A stretch of DNA of 64,000 nt from assembly GCF_963678635.1 (NCBI RefSeq), contig NC_087063.1, positions 38,578,759-38,642,758 of the forward strand, written 5' to 3'. This DNA comes from Symsagittifera roscoffensis (lineage: Eukaryota; Xenacoelomorpha; Acoela; Convolutidae). Both the position numbers and the translations under genes were made by a program. The notes under the pieces were generated by a model. The model had not been told where the DNA came from. It worked only from the letters and a program-made list of their open reading frames with translations, and did not search any database. Numbering within the stretch: the first letter of the stretch is position 1; each line of letters begins with the position of its first letter. This document shows positions 1 to 9,210 of the stretch, one piece after another.

Positions 1-313
1 ACGACCTCACTACACTCGAGAGAGAATGACCAACTACAATCGATATGCCGCTCACAATCACAACTCAAAGGATTTAGAGTACGACTTGACTTCGCAGAAA
101 AGGACTTCATTGAACTAGACCAATGACCACCTCGATGTTCAAGTATACGTACAGATCCGAGTAACCAGGCATCCCCTCCACGCACAATCTCCACGCCATT
201 CCCAAACTAGATCATACACAAAAGAAGTTCTCCACGCAGAACAGAAAAACCTGACATAGCCAACCATTCTGGAATCAGAATTGACTTTGTTGCAGAGACT
301 CAGTCGTTGTCAC

Positions 314-332
314 AAGAAGAAGCGAAAGAAAA
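314..332 (+). other. Candidate polypurine tract, copy A
   Basis: Nineteen bases are all A or G except one C at 323, immediately before the putative LTR start. This is where plus-strand priming occurs in LTR elements. The same run sits at 46338-46356 in copy B (minus strand). Confidence 0.5.
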
Positions 333-335
333 TTA

Positions 336-812
336 TGATGTTCGCCAAATACCAACGTCCATCATCCACCCTTGAATTACAGAAGAACTGTTCTAAAAAA
401 CTCTGTAAAACCCGGATGGGTGGAACCTGATCTAAACTATATTTTATGATTGGATAAATTAAATGTTTTACCAATGTAAAGTATTTAATATTAACCAATC
501 ATGATCCATCTAACTAACAACCCACTTATTTGTAAGTGCTGAAGTTACTTGTAATTTCAGCACCAGAGAGATTTGAATTTAACTTAGAAATTAGTTGGAC
601 TCTCCCGAGCACTTCAGCAGCCGCAATAAACCAGTATACCCTAGATCTATTGAGCCTAGCAGAGACTAGTTAAACAACCTGAGACTAGATAGTATAAGAG
701 TAAGATTAGGATCGGTATTAGACTAAGAAGTTGCACGAATCTATCCGGCCGAAAATAAGATAGCGTGACGAGCAGACGGTGTACCCTATCCGAAATTACT
801 CTATGAGTTACA
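336..812 (+). repeat. 3' LTR of copy A (boundaries inferred)
   Basis: The right edge is placed at the CA of GTTACA (812), close to where similarity to copy B fades. The left edge is placed at a TG (336 or 339) just after the polypurine run at 314-332. Inside are a TATA-like TATATTTTA (438-446), an AATAAA polyadenylation signal (625-630) and a strong hairpin (536-563), in the order expected for U3-R-U5. An alternative start at 531 (TGTAA, matching the terminal TTACA) would leave the TATA box outside. The matching 5' LTR is not in the window, so the limits are not proven. Confidence 0.55.
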
Positions 813-1743
813 CTTCGGTTCTAACTCATTTGATTTATTTTTTTTTGCGGTTTGACTTTTCATTTCTTTTTAATAGTGCTAGGTATTTTAGCAGACCGGT
901 TTTATGCAGACCGATATTTTAGTAGGCTCAGAACAGATGTTTTTTGTTGATCTGCTAAAAGACTCATTTTTCACTCTGTAAGCTTAAAGATTGGTCGGCT
1001 AAAAGATCGTAACCCTTTTTTTAAGTTCAATTTAAATTCAATTGCTAAAATACCAGCAAATTGTGCTCTACAAATATTAAAACGGAAATGGCGCGAACAA
1101 ACATTAATGACTTTTTAAAATGAGTTCTATTTCTAATTTTTACAGCGGAATGATAAATATATATTGAAAAAAAAAACATTTTAATTATTCTTGTTTTAAG
1201 AGAGCTTCAACTTGATATATTTTTTATTCAGTTTTCGAACTTTCCAAAAAATCCTCTGTTCATTGACACTTTTCCAACTGTTTGTTGGCTATGTTTTTAA
1301 GAGTAATGTTGGCTGTAGAGAAGACTCCTATATAGGTCTTGCTGATTTTTTTTCTTTTTTTTTTCAGGAAAAAGTCTTGAAATGCTCTAATAACTACAGA
1401 TGTGCATTCATACACATTGATGCATTTATGAATGCACTTAGGTCTATATGCATTTTTTGAGTTCAATTGAAAATTTATCAGTTGAGCGTGACATAGATAG
1501 CACTCTCCAAATACGAACGTGCAAATTTGTAGTTTTCTACGATTTCTAGTTTCGAAAGTGGAATTTAATTTGATTTCCAGCGGAATAAAAACTTTACCTG
1601 TTCATCCAGTTTTCTCAAGTTGGGTTAATGTTATCAAAAAAGCGCCAATCATAAATAGTTCTAGAAATATAAAGGGCTTAAAGGGCATCTCTTTGATTTA
1701 ATTATGTCTGTGATCAACGTATCACTTTTGGCGTAATTTTTGA
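813..1743. repeat. Host repeat arm interrupted by a ~915-bp insertion
   Basis: Bases 813-828 match the flank of copy B (rc of 45842-45857) with one difference. The flank of copy B then continues directly into a motif ACTAAGAAAAGCC that reappears here only at 1744. About 915 bases (829-1743) therefore interrupt the left copy. Within the insertion, 1290-1700 resembles 3120-3520 (repeat family F). No coding signal is seen; ORFs of 60-82 codons here are not conserved between the copies. Confidence 0.5.
1290..1700 (+). repeat. Repeat family F, copy 1
   Basis: This non-coding unit of about 400 bases aligns along its whole length with 3120-3520 and, for its second half, with 3760-3925. Shared landmarks include GAAATGCTCTAATAACTAC and CAAGTTGGGTTAATGTTATC. 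The nature of the family is not recognised. Confidence 0.65.
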
Positions 1744-1838
1744 ACTAAGAAAAGCCAAAATCTCAACTCAATTTGAGAAAAACGCGTTTTAAATTTCAAG
1801 TTTAGATCGTTTTGTCCGGTTAATTTAAATCAGCACTA
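1744..1838 (+). repeat. Dispersed repeat R, copy 1
   Basis: The sequence matches the reverse complement of 45635-45845, with a deletion in the middle, and partly 25500-25560 in reverse complement. The conserved end reads CCGGTTAATTTAAATCAGC. It is probably a short non-autonomous element and is the sequence into which both giant LTR copies are inserted. Confidence 0.5.
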
Positions 1839-1863
1839 TATAGTCAAATTAGTTTATGTTTCA

Positions 1864-2597
1864 GTCTTCTGGTCATCGCAAACAGAAGGGACGACCTATT
1901 CCAGTGAAGGCAACGGCACTTGTTATGGACAGTTCCAATGTAATAATCAATTTTTAAAATTAATTCTCGAAATGGAATCAAGTGTTTAGGGTTATAATTT
2001 GTTGACAGGCTGCAGTATGTCGATATGAAAGAGAAAGAGAAGAGTTCTACGCTGTGGAGAAGTTCAGATTGTCTGATATCTGGCGAGTCATCACAGCCGA
2101 CTCTAGTGTATTTGCTGGAAACAATTCAGATGCGTCCAGGGACTTTGTAGTTCTGGTAAGTTTATTAGGTAATCACAAAACGAGCTTCTCTTGCGTTGGT
2201 GTACGTTGTGCACAGGAATCAAATTTTACTCTACAATACCCAACTATGTGATGCATTGGATGCGATGTTACTGCACGTGTTGTGCAAACATGCTGTTGGT
2301 TATGCTTAGGATTTCCGTCGCAGCTGTAACTCTGCTGAGTCGTCCTTGCAGGGAGATGTGGCAGACGAGTTTGAGATAGTTGACAACACTAACCTAGTGG
2401 ACAATCAACTGCCCATGCTGCTCTTCTTCTGCTCAGAGGACCAGTGCACCCACTTCCTCTCACTCCTCCAATCTCTCTCTTCCGCCACCCCTCTTCTACA
2501 GACATGCTCCGAAGCTAATCTCACCCCCTATGTGATACAGTGTCTCGTCCGTACTCAGACCGAAATCAGACGCACTCGCATGCTACACAAAGTCTAG
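1864..2597 (+). CDS. 3'-terminal exons of an unidentified host gene
   Basis: Three exons fit GT-AG rules and one continuous frame. Exon a is 1864-1939 (acceptor TTTATGTTTCAG, donor GTAATA). Exon b is 2015-2155 (acceptor GACAGGCTGCAG, donor GTAAGT). Exon c runs from 2352 (acceptor CGTCCTTGCAG) to the TAG at 2595-2597. Using the nearer acceptor at 2009 for exon b breaks the frame, so 2015 was chosen. The ~154-residue C-terminal part contains a segment beginning KFRLSDIWRV, then an acidic stretch, a helical region rich in Leu and Cys, and a basic tail ending in RMLHKV. GC content and codon use are clearly higher-quality coding than the surroundings. I do not recognise the family. Upstream exons must lie left of 1864, possibly beyond the LTR element at 1-812, which would then sit in an intron. 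Confidence 0.7.
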
Positions 2598-2971
2598 CCT
2601 CAGGAAAGAAAAGAATCGAAAAGCTCTCCATAGTTCAATCTCTTTGCTTCTGCAGCATCGCGATCATCATTCTATCTCTCTCTCTCTCTATCATCGAAAA
2701 AATCAATTTATTGTAAATACGCATTCAGCGCTTCTAAATCTTATTGACGAAGATATGAGCAAAAAAACAATGCAAGAGTAAACTTAACTCAAAATTTTTA
2801 GCTGTCGATCACTCAATGGCCATTTATTTTTTAGAATTGCAAGTTAAATTATATGTTTTTACTTATTCTCTTTAAAGTTTCATTTTGAACGTTTCCTCGT
2901 GATTTCTCTAGCAGCAATCTTCACCCCCTATTTTTTTATTCACGAATTTAAGCCGTAAAAAATAGATGTAT
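2598..2971 (+). other. 3' flank of host gene, CT microsatellite
   Basis: This is probably the 3' untranslated region and downstream sequence. A short CT run lies near 2673-2692. I see no clear AATAAA signal and no ORF. Confidence 0.4.
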
Positions 2972-3030
2972 AAATGCCAAGCGGTAGCGGGGATCTGAAC
3001 TCTGCATTGCTGGCTACACCACTCAGCTGC
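2972..3030 (-). repeat. tRNA-derived SINE-like head
   Basis: Read on the minus strand, the segment has an A-box-like GCTGAGTGGTGTAGCC and a B-box-like GAGTTCAGATCCCC at tRNA-like spacing. It does not fold as an intact tRNA by eye, so it is called a SINE head, not a gene. Confidence 0.4.
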
Positions 3031-3119
3031 ATACCTTAAGAATACTTGGCTTCACATCTACTTGAATATCTGTGACCAGACAGTAATGAATGAGTTTTTA
3101 ATAAGTGTCAATGAAAAAA

Positions 3120-3520
3120 GTGTGGTTTTTAAGAGTAATGATTGTAGTCAAGACTCGTATATAGATCTTGGTGATTTTTTAAATTTTTTTTTTCAGGATA
3201 AAGTCTTGAAATGCTCTAATAACTACAGATGTGCATTCATACATATTGATGCATTTATGAATGCATTTAGGTATATATTCACTTTTTGAGTTCAATTGAA
3301 GTTCATCAGCTGAAAGTGACGTAAATAGCACTCTCTGAACACAAACGTGGAAATGGCGCGAAAGAACTTGAACGATTTCTAGTTTCGAAAGTGGGATTTA
3401 ATTTTTAGATTTCTAGCGGAATAAACTTTACTGTTGATCCAGTTTTCTCAAGTTGGGTTAATGTTATCAAAAAAGCGCAAATCAAAAATCGTTCAAGAAA
3501 TTCAAATAGCTTAAAGGGCA
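3120..3520 (+). repeat. Repeat family F, copy 2
   Basis: Aligns with 1290-1700 in the same orientation. Its right part is duplicated again at 3760-3925. Confidence 0.65.
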
Positions 3521-4065
3521 TCTATTTTGTCTTTGAAATTCGAAAGTGGGATTTTTTCAATAAAGTCAGTATTTCTTTTTCTGTTTACCTGCGTTCATCA
3601 CTCTTTTCCAATCTTTGATTGGCTATGTTTTTTTTCAGGGAAAAGTAATAATTGTTCATGCTCAAACTATTTTTTTCGCGTGTTGACTGTTGATTTTTTT
3701 AAGCTCAATACCATGTCTTTTGCTGAAAAGAGGTTGAATTACGCTACCCGTAAGTGGAATTTAATTTTTCGAAAGTGTAATTTAATCTTTAGATTGCTAG
3801 CAGAATAAACTTTACTGTTGATCCAGTTCTCTCAAGTTGGGTTAATGTTATCAAAAAAAATCGCAAATCAAAAATCGTTCAAGAAATTCAAAGAGCTTAA
3901 AAGGCATCTATTTGTTTTCCGAAAGGTGAGATTTTTTCAACAAAGTCAGTGTTTTTTTTTCTGCGTTCAACAAAGTCAGTGTTTACCTGCGTTCATCACT
4001 CTTTTCCAATCTTTGATTGGCTATGTTTTTTTAGGGAAAGTAATAGTTGTTCATGCTCAAACTAA
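3388..4065 (+). repeat. Tandem duplication, unit ~385-400 bp
   Basis: Two successive units share, in order, CGAAAGTG...TTTAAT, TTTACTGTTGATCCAGTT, TTCAAGAAATTCAAA, TTCATCACTCTTTTCCAATC and TTGTTCATGCTCAAACT. The first unit starts near 3388 and the second near 3770. The 90-residue ORFs here are by-products of the repeat. Confidence 0.7.
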
Positions 4066-4879
4066 GCAAATTTTTGACAATGGGCTTTTTTGGTAGTTCT
4101 TACTGAGCTTCACGGCTGAATTGCTGCAGTTTGCTATATTACTCAAGAACTCATGAAACCCGACCATCTGTCACGATTCTTGCTCTCTGCTCTTTTCAAA
4201 GTCGATTGCAAAGGAGTACTGTCTTAAGGTTATTATTACCCTTGCGAAGGAGTACTGTTCTGAGGTTATTATTACAACAAGGAGTACAGTTGTTTTTTTT
4301 TTTCCGTAAACAACTTTGTCCACAGGACTCATTGGACTCAACGAGCTGGCGGTACGTTGGTTCATAATGAATTCAAATTTTGTAGTGTCTCTTGCACACT
4401 TAGCGTTGTGGTAACAAATACGCCTGGGACGGCAAAGTTGCTGGGTCCTAATCTGATCAGGAGCAGTTTTTTTCAAACGGTAATTGTTCCAGTTCAAAAA
4501 AACTCGGCCTAATATTTGTCTGCTTATGTTTTGTCGGCTGGGTTATCACATCAAAGAATCGTTTATTATAACTGCAATTGATTTAAGGTGCAGTCGTTTT
4601 TAAAATTGAGAAAAAAATCCGGCCGACTCGAAATTAGCTTCTCACATGGGTTAACTTTTACCAGCTCGACTTACTTTCTCAATTTTTATTGTATTTTTTA
4701 TTGGGCGAATAAATTTCGGCCTTGTTAATATAGACTTAGTGGCCTCTTTTTGAGGAGTTACGCCGGAAAACAGTTTTTGAGCGCGTATGTGAGCTCTGAG
4801 GAGAAAACTTAGCCGAATTTTTTTTCGGCATGAAGGGTTTCTGCTCAAGTATTTTTTACTCTGTTACCGCTTGGCAATT
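4066..4879. other. Non-coding DNA with a small tandem motif
   Basis: Between 4215 and 4290 a motif GGAGTACTGTTCTGAGGTTA is repeated two to three times. No gene is supported; a 108-codon minus ORF (4171-4497) overlaps this repeat and lacks coding character. Confidence 0.4.
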
Positions 4880-4975
4880 ATAAAATCAACCATGGGGTAC
4901 ATCTGGCGTAGAGGTTAGACAACAGCTTGAGAAAGCAAAGATTTGCGGAACGAATCCGGCAGGGCCTTTTTTGCA
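4880..4975 (+). repeat. tRNA-derived SINE-like head
   Basis: The sequence has an A-box-like TGGCGTAGAGGTTAGA followed about 35 bases later by a B-box-like GGAACGAATCC, the polymerase III promoter layout of tRNA-derived SINEs. The stems are too poor for a functional tRNA. Confidence 0.45.
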
Positions 4976-5029
4976 AACTAGAAGTTTTGTGCTTTTTCGT
5001 ATTATCGTACGTATGTTTATTTTTGTCGG

Positions 5030-5115
5030 CTGAGCTCCGTAGCTTGTTAGTTCAGCTTTAATTCTAGATGCTGTAACGAAAAAGCCCGGTGGTTTGATTT
5101 CAGTTGAGACTTGTT
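5030..5115 (+). repeat. tRNA-derived SINE-like head
   Basis: A-box-like TAGCTTGTTAGTTCAGC is followed by B-box-like GGTGGTTTGATTTC. It lies shortly after the SINE-like head at 4880, which suggests local accumulation of such elements. Confidence 0.4.
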
Positions 5116-5264
5116 TTTATTGCAAATATAAATATTAGATTGTCTCCCTGCTTATTCTTGTCTGCTTAAATCCACAGAAAGGGATTTTTTGTAAACTTGG
5201 TTTCTGTTAGCTTTCCCAAAGCTTTTTTGTAGAGTTTCCGATAGTGCAGGCAATTTTGTTCCGG

Positions 5265-5362
5265 ATATTTTGAGCTTTTGTCGCATTTTTTTAAAACAAA
5301 TATAAATTATTGATTTGCTTTTGTCGCATTTCTTTAAAACAAAAATAAATTATTGATTTTCT
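5265..5362 (+). repeat. 47-bp direct duplication
   Basis: Two adjacent units contain CTTTTGTCGCATT, TTTAAAACAAA and ATAAATTATTGATTT. Simple slippage-type duplication. Confidence 0.6.
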
Positions 5363-6067
5363 CCGTTTGATTTTCATATTCATTCATATTAATATTGCAA
5401 TTAGTGCGAAGCTCAGCTTTGCCACTGTGTATGATTTTTATTTCAGTAGTTACTGGTTTCCACAGGAAAAGGTTTGAAAGTGCTAGCTTGACCTAAACGA
5501 GAATCAAATAAATAACGAAGTAAGCAATCAGTGGCGAAAATAAAATTGTCCACAATATTTGATAACCGACCATGACTTTAAATTTACTGCTTATTACATA
5601 AGCTGAGCGTTGTGTGATAGTTTGATACTTCTTTTTCCCCAGCCTAAGTGGCAAATAAAAGTGCAATTTAAACTGGAAATTCTGCCAAATTAAGAAAGCT
5701 ATTTGGACCTTTTTAAAACAATAGCAATATAATGCCATGTGATTTGATTGGATTAGTAATCAGAAAAATTAGTTGATACTTTCTTGATTTCTCTTTTGAA
5801 GCGAAAAAAGTTTGTTTCATACAACAGTAATAGTTGAAATTTGATTTAACAGAAAAATAGTTCAGAAATTTTCCAACGCAATGTTTTTTGCGAGATTTTT
5901 GGTATTTAAAATTTAAACACAAATTGGCTTCATACTTTCCTTTTTATTAAATGAACGTTTAGTGTAATTGCATTTAGTTTATTCCATTAAAAACTATTAC
6001 ATGCAAAAAATTGTTTTTTTTTTGTGAAATTTCAAGCTCTCTATTGCCATTTTTGTGTTTTCCTTAG
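5363..6067. other. AT-rich DNA, nothing recognised
   Basis: No supported exon, RNA gene or repeat was found here. Confidence 0.4.
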
Positions 6068-6147
6068 CGTCATTGGCACAATTGTCTTGGGCAGCCAACT
6101 GAAAATCATGAATGTCCGACGACTGAGGAACTATAATTCCCGTAGAA
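6068..6147 (+). CDS. Candidate internal exon of a host gene
   Basis: An 80-base open stretch is bounded by a good acceptor (TTTTCCTTAG) and a donor (GTAATT). In the frame leaving one base at each end it reads as 26 residues beginning VIGTIVLGSQLK and ending in an Arg-rich segment, which could be the end of a membrane helix and a cytoplasmic basic loop. It is downstream of the stop of the 1864-2597 gene, so it would belong to a different gene. No partner exon is proven. Confidence 0.3.
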
Positions 6148-7311
6148 GTAATTCGTTTTTCAAAACTTGCTAGTTATTTTCCTTTTTGACCTTTTTAAAG
6201 CTACCTCTTGGTGTTCGTTTGCTTGTCTTTGCAAAGCGCAGCTTTGCCTGTGTAAGAAGTAAAATTAAAATTTGCTTCAGTCTCTTTTTTATTCATATTG
6301 TTGACCGAAATTTGAATGCTTGTTGCTTCAGGGTCTTAACTATTTTGATCGAAAGCACTTATTCCAGTGTAATGGTTTTCTAGATCAAACTTCTCTGGTT
6401 TTGATCAAAATACTTTTTTCTGTACTTATTGAGGCGCGTTTTCCTATACCTCAGCACTTCAGATTATCGGCCTATGAAAATCTTTAATAGGAAATCAAAA
6501 TGCACACCTGATTACGCCCACAAAACATGCTATGCTATATCAAATTGATAGCTAAATACTTAACGGCGACCTTTCAAATTTCTCATTAAAAAGGCTACCA
6601 GAAGGTTGTATCGGACTTAATTTTCCGAGTGATTTAAATTACCAAAAAGTACAATTTGGCGAGAATTTTCTTAGATTGAGTCTGACGTATTCTGTTACGT
6701 GTTTTTTGGTACTTAAAAAGTTAGCAAGCATTTGTAAACTATGCAAGTATTACACAGAACTTAAGTGCAGATTTTCATCACTTGAGAAACCACGAAACCA
6801 TAGTATTTCAAACAACCAAATGGAAAGTGAGACGGAAATAACTATGCCTAAAAAATTTGAAAATTTATAATTTTCAAATAATGCCACTCTAGGCATAAAA
6901 CTCATTCTAGTTTATTCTGAATGTTAAATTAGCAACGGAACAAAACTTTGACTCAAAAAATAATCTTTTAAGTATTGACTACCTTTTTGAAACTACAATG
7001 AACAACACGCAACTACAATGAAAGTTACTGACAGCTCCAGAGAGCTCCGTGATGTGGCAACTAGGACGACAGTTTTTGAGGTGGCACCAGTTCGTCCGAA
7101 AAAAAATTAATAATAAAAGTTCGAAAAAAATTTAAGTCTCATCTGAATCTACAGTGAACAACACAAATTTGCAACAACAAGGAGTTGTTTACAGCACAAG
7201 CAAATTTCATCGATGTAGGCAACTAAACTGAAAACATTTGATCAGAAAATAAAAGTTCAAAAATTCAGTTTTCACCGGAGAAAAATTTTCATTTGCCATA
7301 CTTGAAAAAAA
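6148..7311. other. AT-rich DNA, nothing recognised
   Basis: A 64-codon ORF at 6676-6870 has no family resemblance or splice context. No other feature is seen. Confidence 0.35.
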
Positions 7312-7372
7312 AAGGCCCGATCGCGAATCAAACCATGGACTTTAATGTGAGGCGACGTCGTTTTCTCTAAGT
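7312..7372 (-). repeat. Weak tRNA-like segment
   Basis: On the minus strand a B-box-like GGTTTGATTCGCG is present. The A-box side is poor, so this is only a possible SINE remnant. Confidence 0.25.
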
Positions 7373-7870
7373 TGAGTGTGACGAGACCTACAAATTATCA
7401 AATTCAATAATGAAGCTGGTTGATACTAAATACAAATTGTAGTTTACGGGAAAAAGCGTCTTTTTCCCAATTGAAAAATACTTGCACCGCAAGTGTAAAC
7501 AAGCTGTTAGTGTTTTGTTGAGCACTCACCAAGCCGGCGGCATGAGGTTAGACGCCCATTGAGTCGGAAACAACAAATACAGATAAAAATTTTCAAACAT
7601 TTTTGAGCAATCAAATAGTTAGTTTTTTTTTTACTTTTATATTACAACGAACCTGAATTATTTAAAAGTATAATAATAAGGTTTGCCTTTATACCGATGC
7701 AAAATAATGTAAATAAACCGACAACACACAAGCTGATTTTATTTAGGTCGATTAAAACTTTTTAGTGAGAATGTAAGCAAAATGGAAAAATTTACCAATC
7801 AATGTTAGTAAATTAAATAACTGTAGGAGTTATTCAACGACACTGAAATAACAATACAAATTTCTGACAG

Positions 7871-8080
7871 TGCAAACAACTCAGCCGACGAAACGTAAGC
7901 GTAGAACCTATTGTTCCCAAAGGCACCAAAAAAATCAAAGTCAGGCTGGGACTAGATCCTCAAATAGAGTTCAAAGGCAACTGCGTTATCTACAGACGAA
8001 GTAGGAGGGCGCCTGGAACTTGCTTAGCTTCCATAAAAAGCAACATCAATTTCTCGCAAACTTGTAAGAACACCAGTTAA
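7871..8080 (+). CDS. Candidate terminal exon, 69 residues
   Basis: After an acceptor TTTCTGACAG, 70 codons run open to a TAA at 8078. The stretch is Lys/Arg-rich, with a central KVRLGLDPQIEF and three later Cys, and has more coding-like composition than the flanks. It begins in phase 0, so it does not join the 6068 exon directly. It could also be a chance ORF. Confidence 0.25.
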   Translation, partial: CKQLSRRNVSVEPIVPKGTKKIKVRLGLDPQIEFKGNCVIYRRSRRAPGTCLASIKSNINFSQTCKNTS

Positions 8081-8141
8081 AGGGAAAAAAGTACAGTTTC
8101 CAATTACAAGACATTTGCTCTCGCAATCATATTCTTTTTAG

Positions 8142-8203
8142 GTTACCCAGTGGGCAAAACGCTAAACAGACTCACGTTAATTAACGTTAAATTACGTGTA
8201 GCG
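8142..8203 (+). repeat. Left terminal inverted repeat
   Basis: Starts GTTACCCAGTGGG and ends AAATTACGTGTAGCG. Pairs with 20646-20706 on the opposite strand, with mismatches in the middle. Confidence 0.75.
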
Positions 8204-8800
8204 ACTGATTTAAAGTTATTTAATATTATTTAATTTGAGATCGAACGGTGAACAAACATTAAATTACGCGTAATTGGATTTTCGCTCAATCGATAAAAAG
8301 CCGAACTTTGGAATTAAAATGCCAAACTTTGTTTAACGTAAATTAACGTTCAGCAATTTGGACGGGAAAATTCCAAAAAATAACTACATCAAACTTAATA
8401 TAACTTAATGTTAAACAAGAGTAAACCTCTCAAATTTACTACACCTAAGTTACGTTAAGATACGTCAAGTAGTTAACCTAGAGAAGTAGTGTTCCTTAAC
8501 TTATTTACACCTCACTTAACGTTACGCAAGTGTAAGAATAACAGATTGACTACACGTAATTTAAATCGTAAACAAGTTTAAATCAAATAATTTGGCTACA
8601 CCTAAGGTAAAATTAAGTTAGGTTAACAACCAATTAACACAGAATGTTAGTTGAAAGTATCTACACCTAACTAAACGTTGACTAAGGTTAAACCAAACAC
8701 GAAAGTCAAAATGACTTAAGTAGTCTGGTTACACCTAAATTAACGTTAAGTTAGGTTAAATAGTGATTTTGAACGTAGTTACATCTAATTTAAAAAATTG
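8160..8800. repeat. Left subterminal palindrome array
   Basis: Variants of TTAACGTTAA, TTAAGTTAGGTTAA and ACACCTAA recur every few tens of bases in both orientations. Subterminal arrays of this sort commonly bind transposase. Scattered copies continue to about 9620. Confidence 0.6.
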
Positions 8801-9210
8801 TTTGTGCTGATCGTAACAAAAATGCATGCCTCGTGCAATCCTGCTCTGTCCAAATTAACCCATTTAATTCTAATTTAACGTTAAGTGATGTTAAAAAAGA
8901 TTTGTGCAGTTATTATGAAAATATGTATAAATTTTCAAATTCAAAAGAGGATAACAAATCATGCGTTGATTATCATACTTCTGAACTACACGTTTTTGAT
9001 AAACATAAGGTGGATTAGCTGTACAGAACTTCACGGCACCACCTGATTACTCAACGAGCAAATAAATACCAGAACAAGAAGATTTTATTGTTTCACCAGG
9101 AGAATTTATCGTGTAATTCTCGAAACACTTGTATACAAGTTGATTTCTTCATCTTGTCTCTTGACAATATTAGGTTTTTTCATAATATCTCCTGCCCGCA
9201 AAATGAGATA

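Larger units (their letters stand above)
1..812 (+). mobile_element. Giant LTR element, copy A (3' end only)
   Basis: This segment is the reverse complement of 45858-46669, and I saw no mismatch in the stretches compared by eye. It is therefore the 3' end of a second copy of the giant LTR element, coding on the plus strand; the rest lies left of the window. It contains about 310 bases of 3' untranslated sequence, a purine run (314-332, one C) that fits a polypurine tract, and an LTR. No gene is expected inside it; small ORFs on both strands here are chance. The near identity to copy B implies recent transposition, recent duplication or gene conversion. Confidence 0.85.

Noticed and set aside
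310-498. 62-codon ORF (minus), identical to 46172-46360 (plus)
   Set aside because: Antisense to the LTR element; the identity only reflects the two element copies.
531-812. LTR limited to 531-812 (TGTAA...TTACA)
   Set aside because: Attractive terminal inversion, but it would exclude the TATA-like box and has no polypurine tract before it; kept only as an alternative.
2009-2155. Alternative exon starting at 2009 in a different frame
   Set aside because: It reads open from exon a but hits a TAG before the donor, while the 2015 acceptor keeps one frame through all three exons.
4880-4975. Functional tRNA gene
   Set aside because: A and B boxes are present but acceptor, D and anticodon stems do not pair properly; SINE head preferred.
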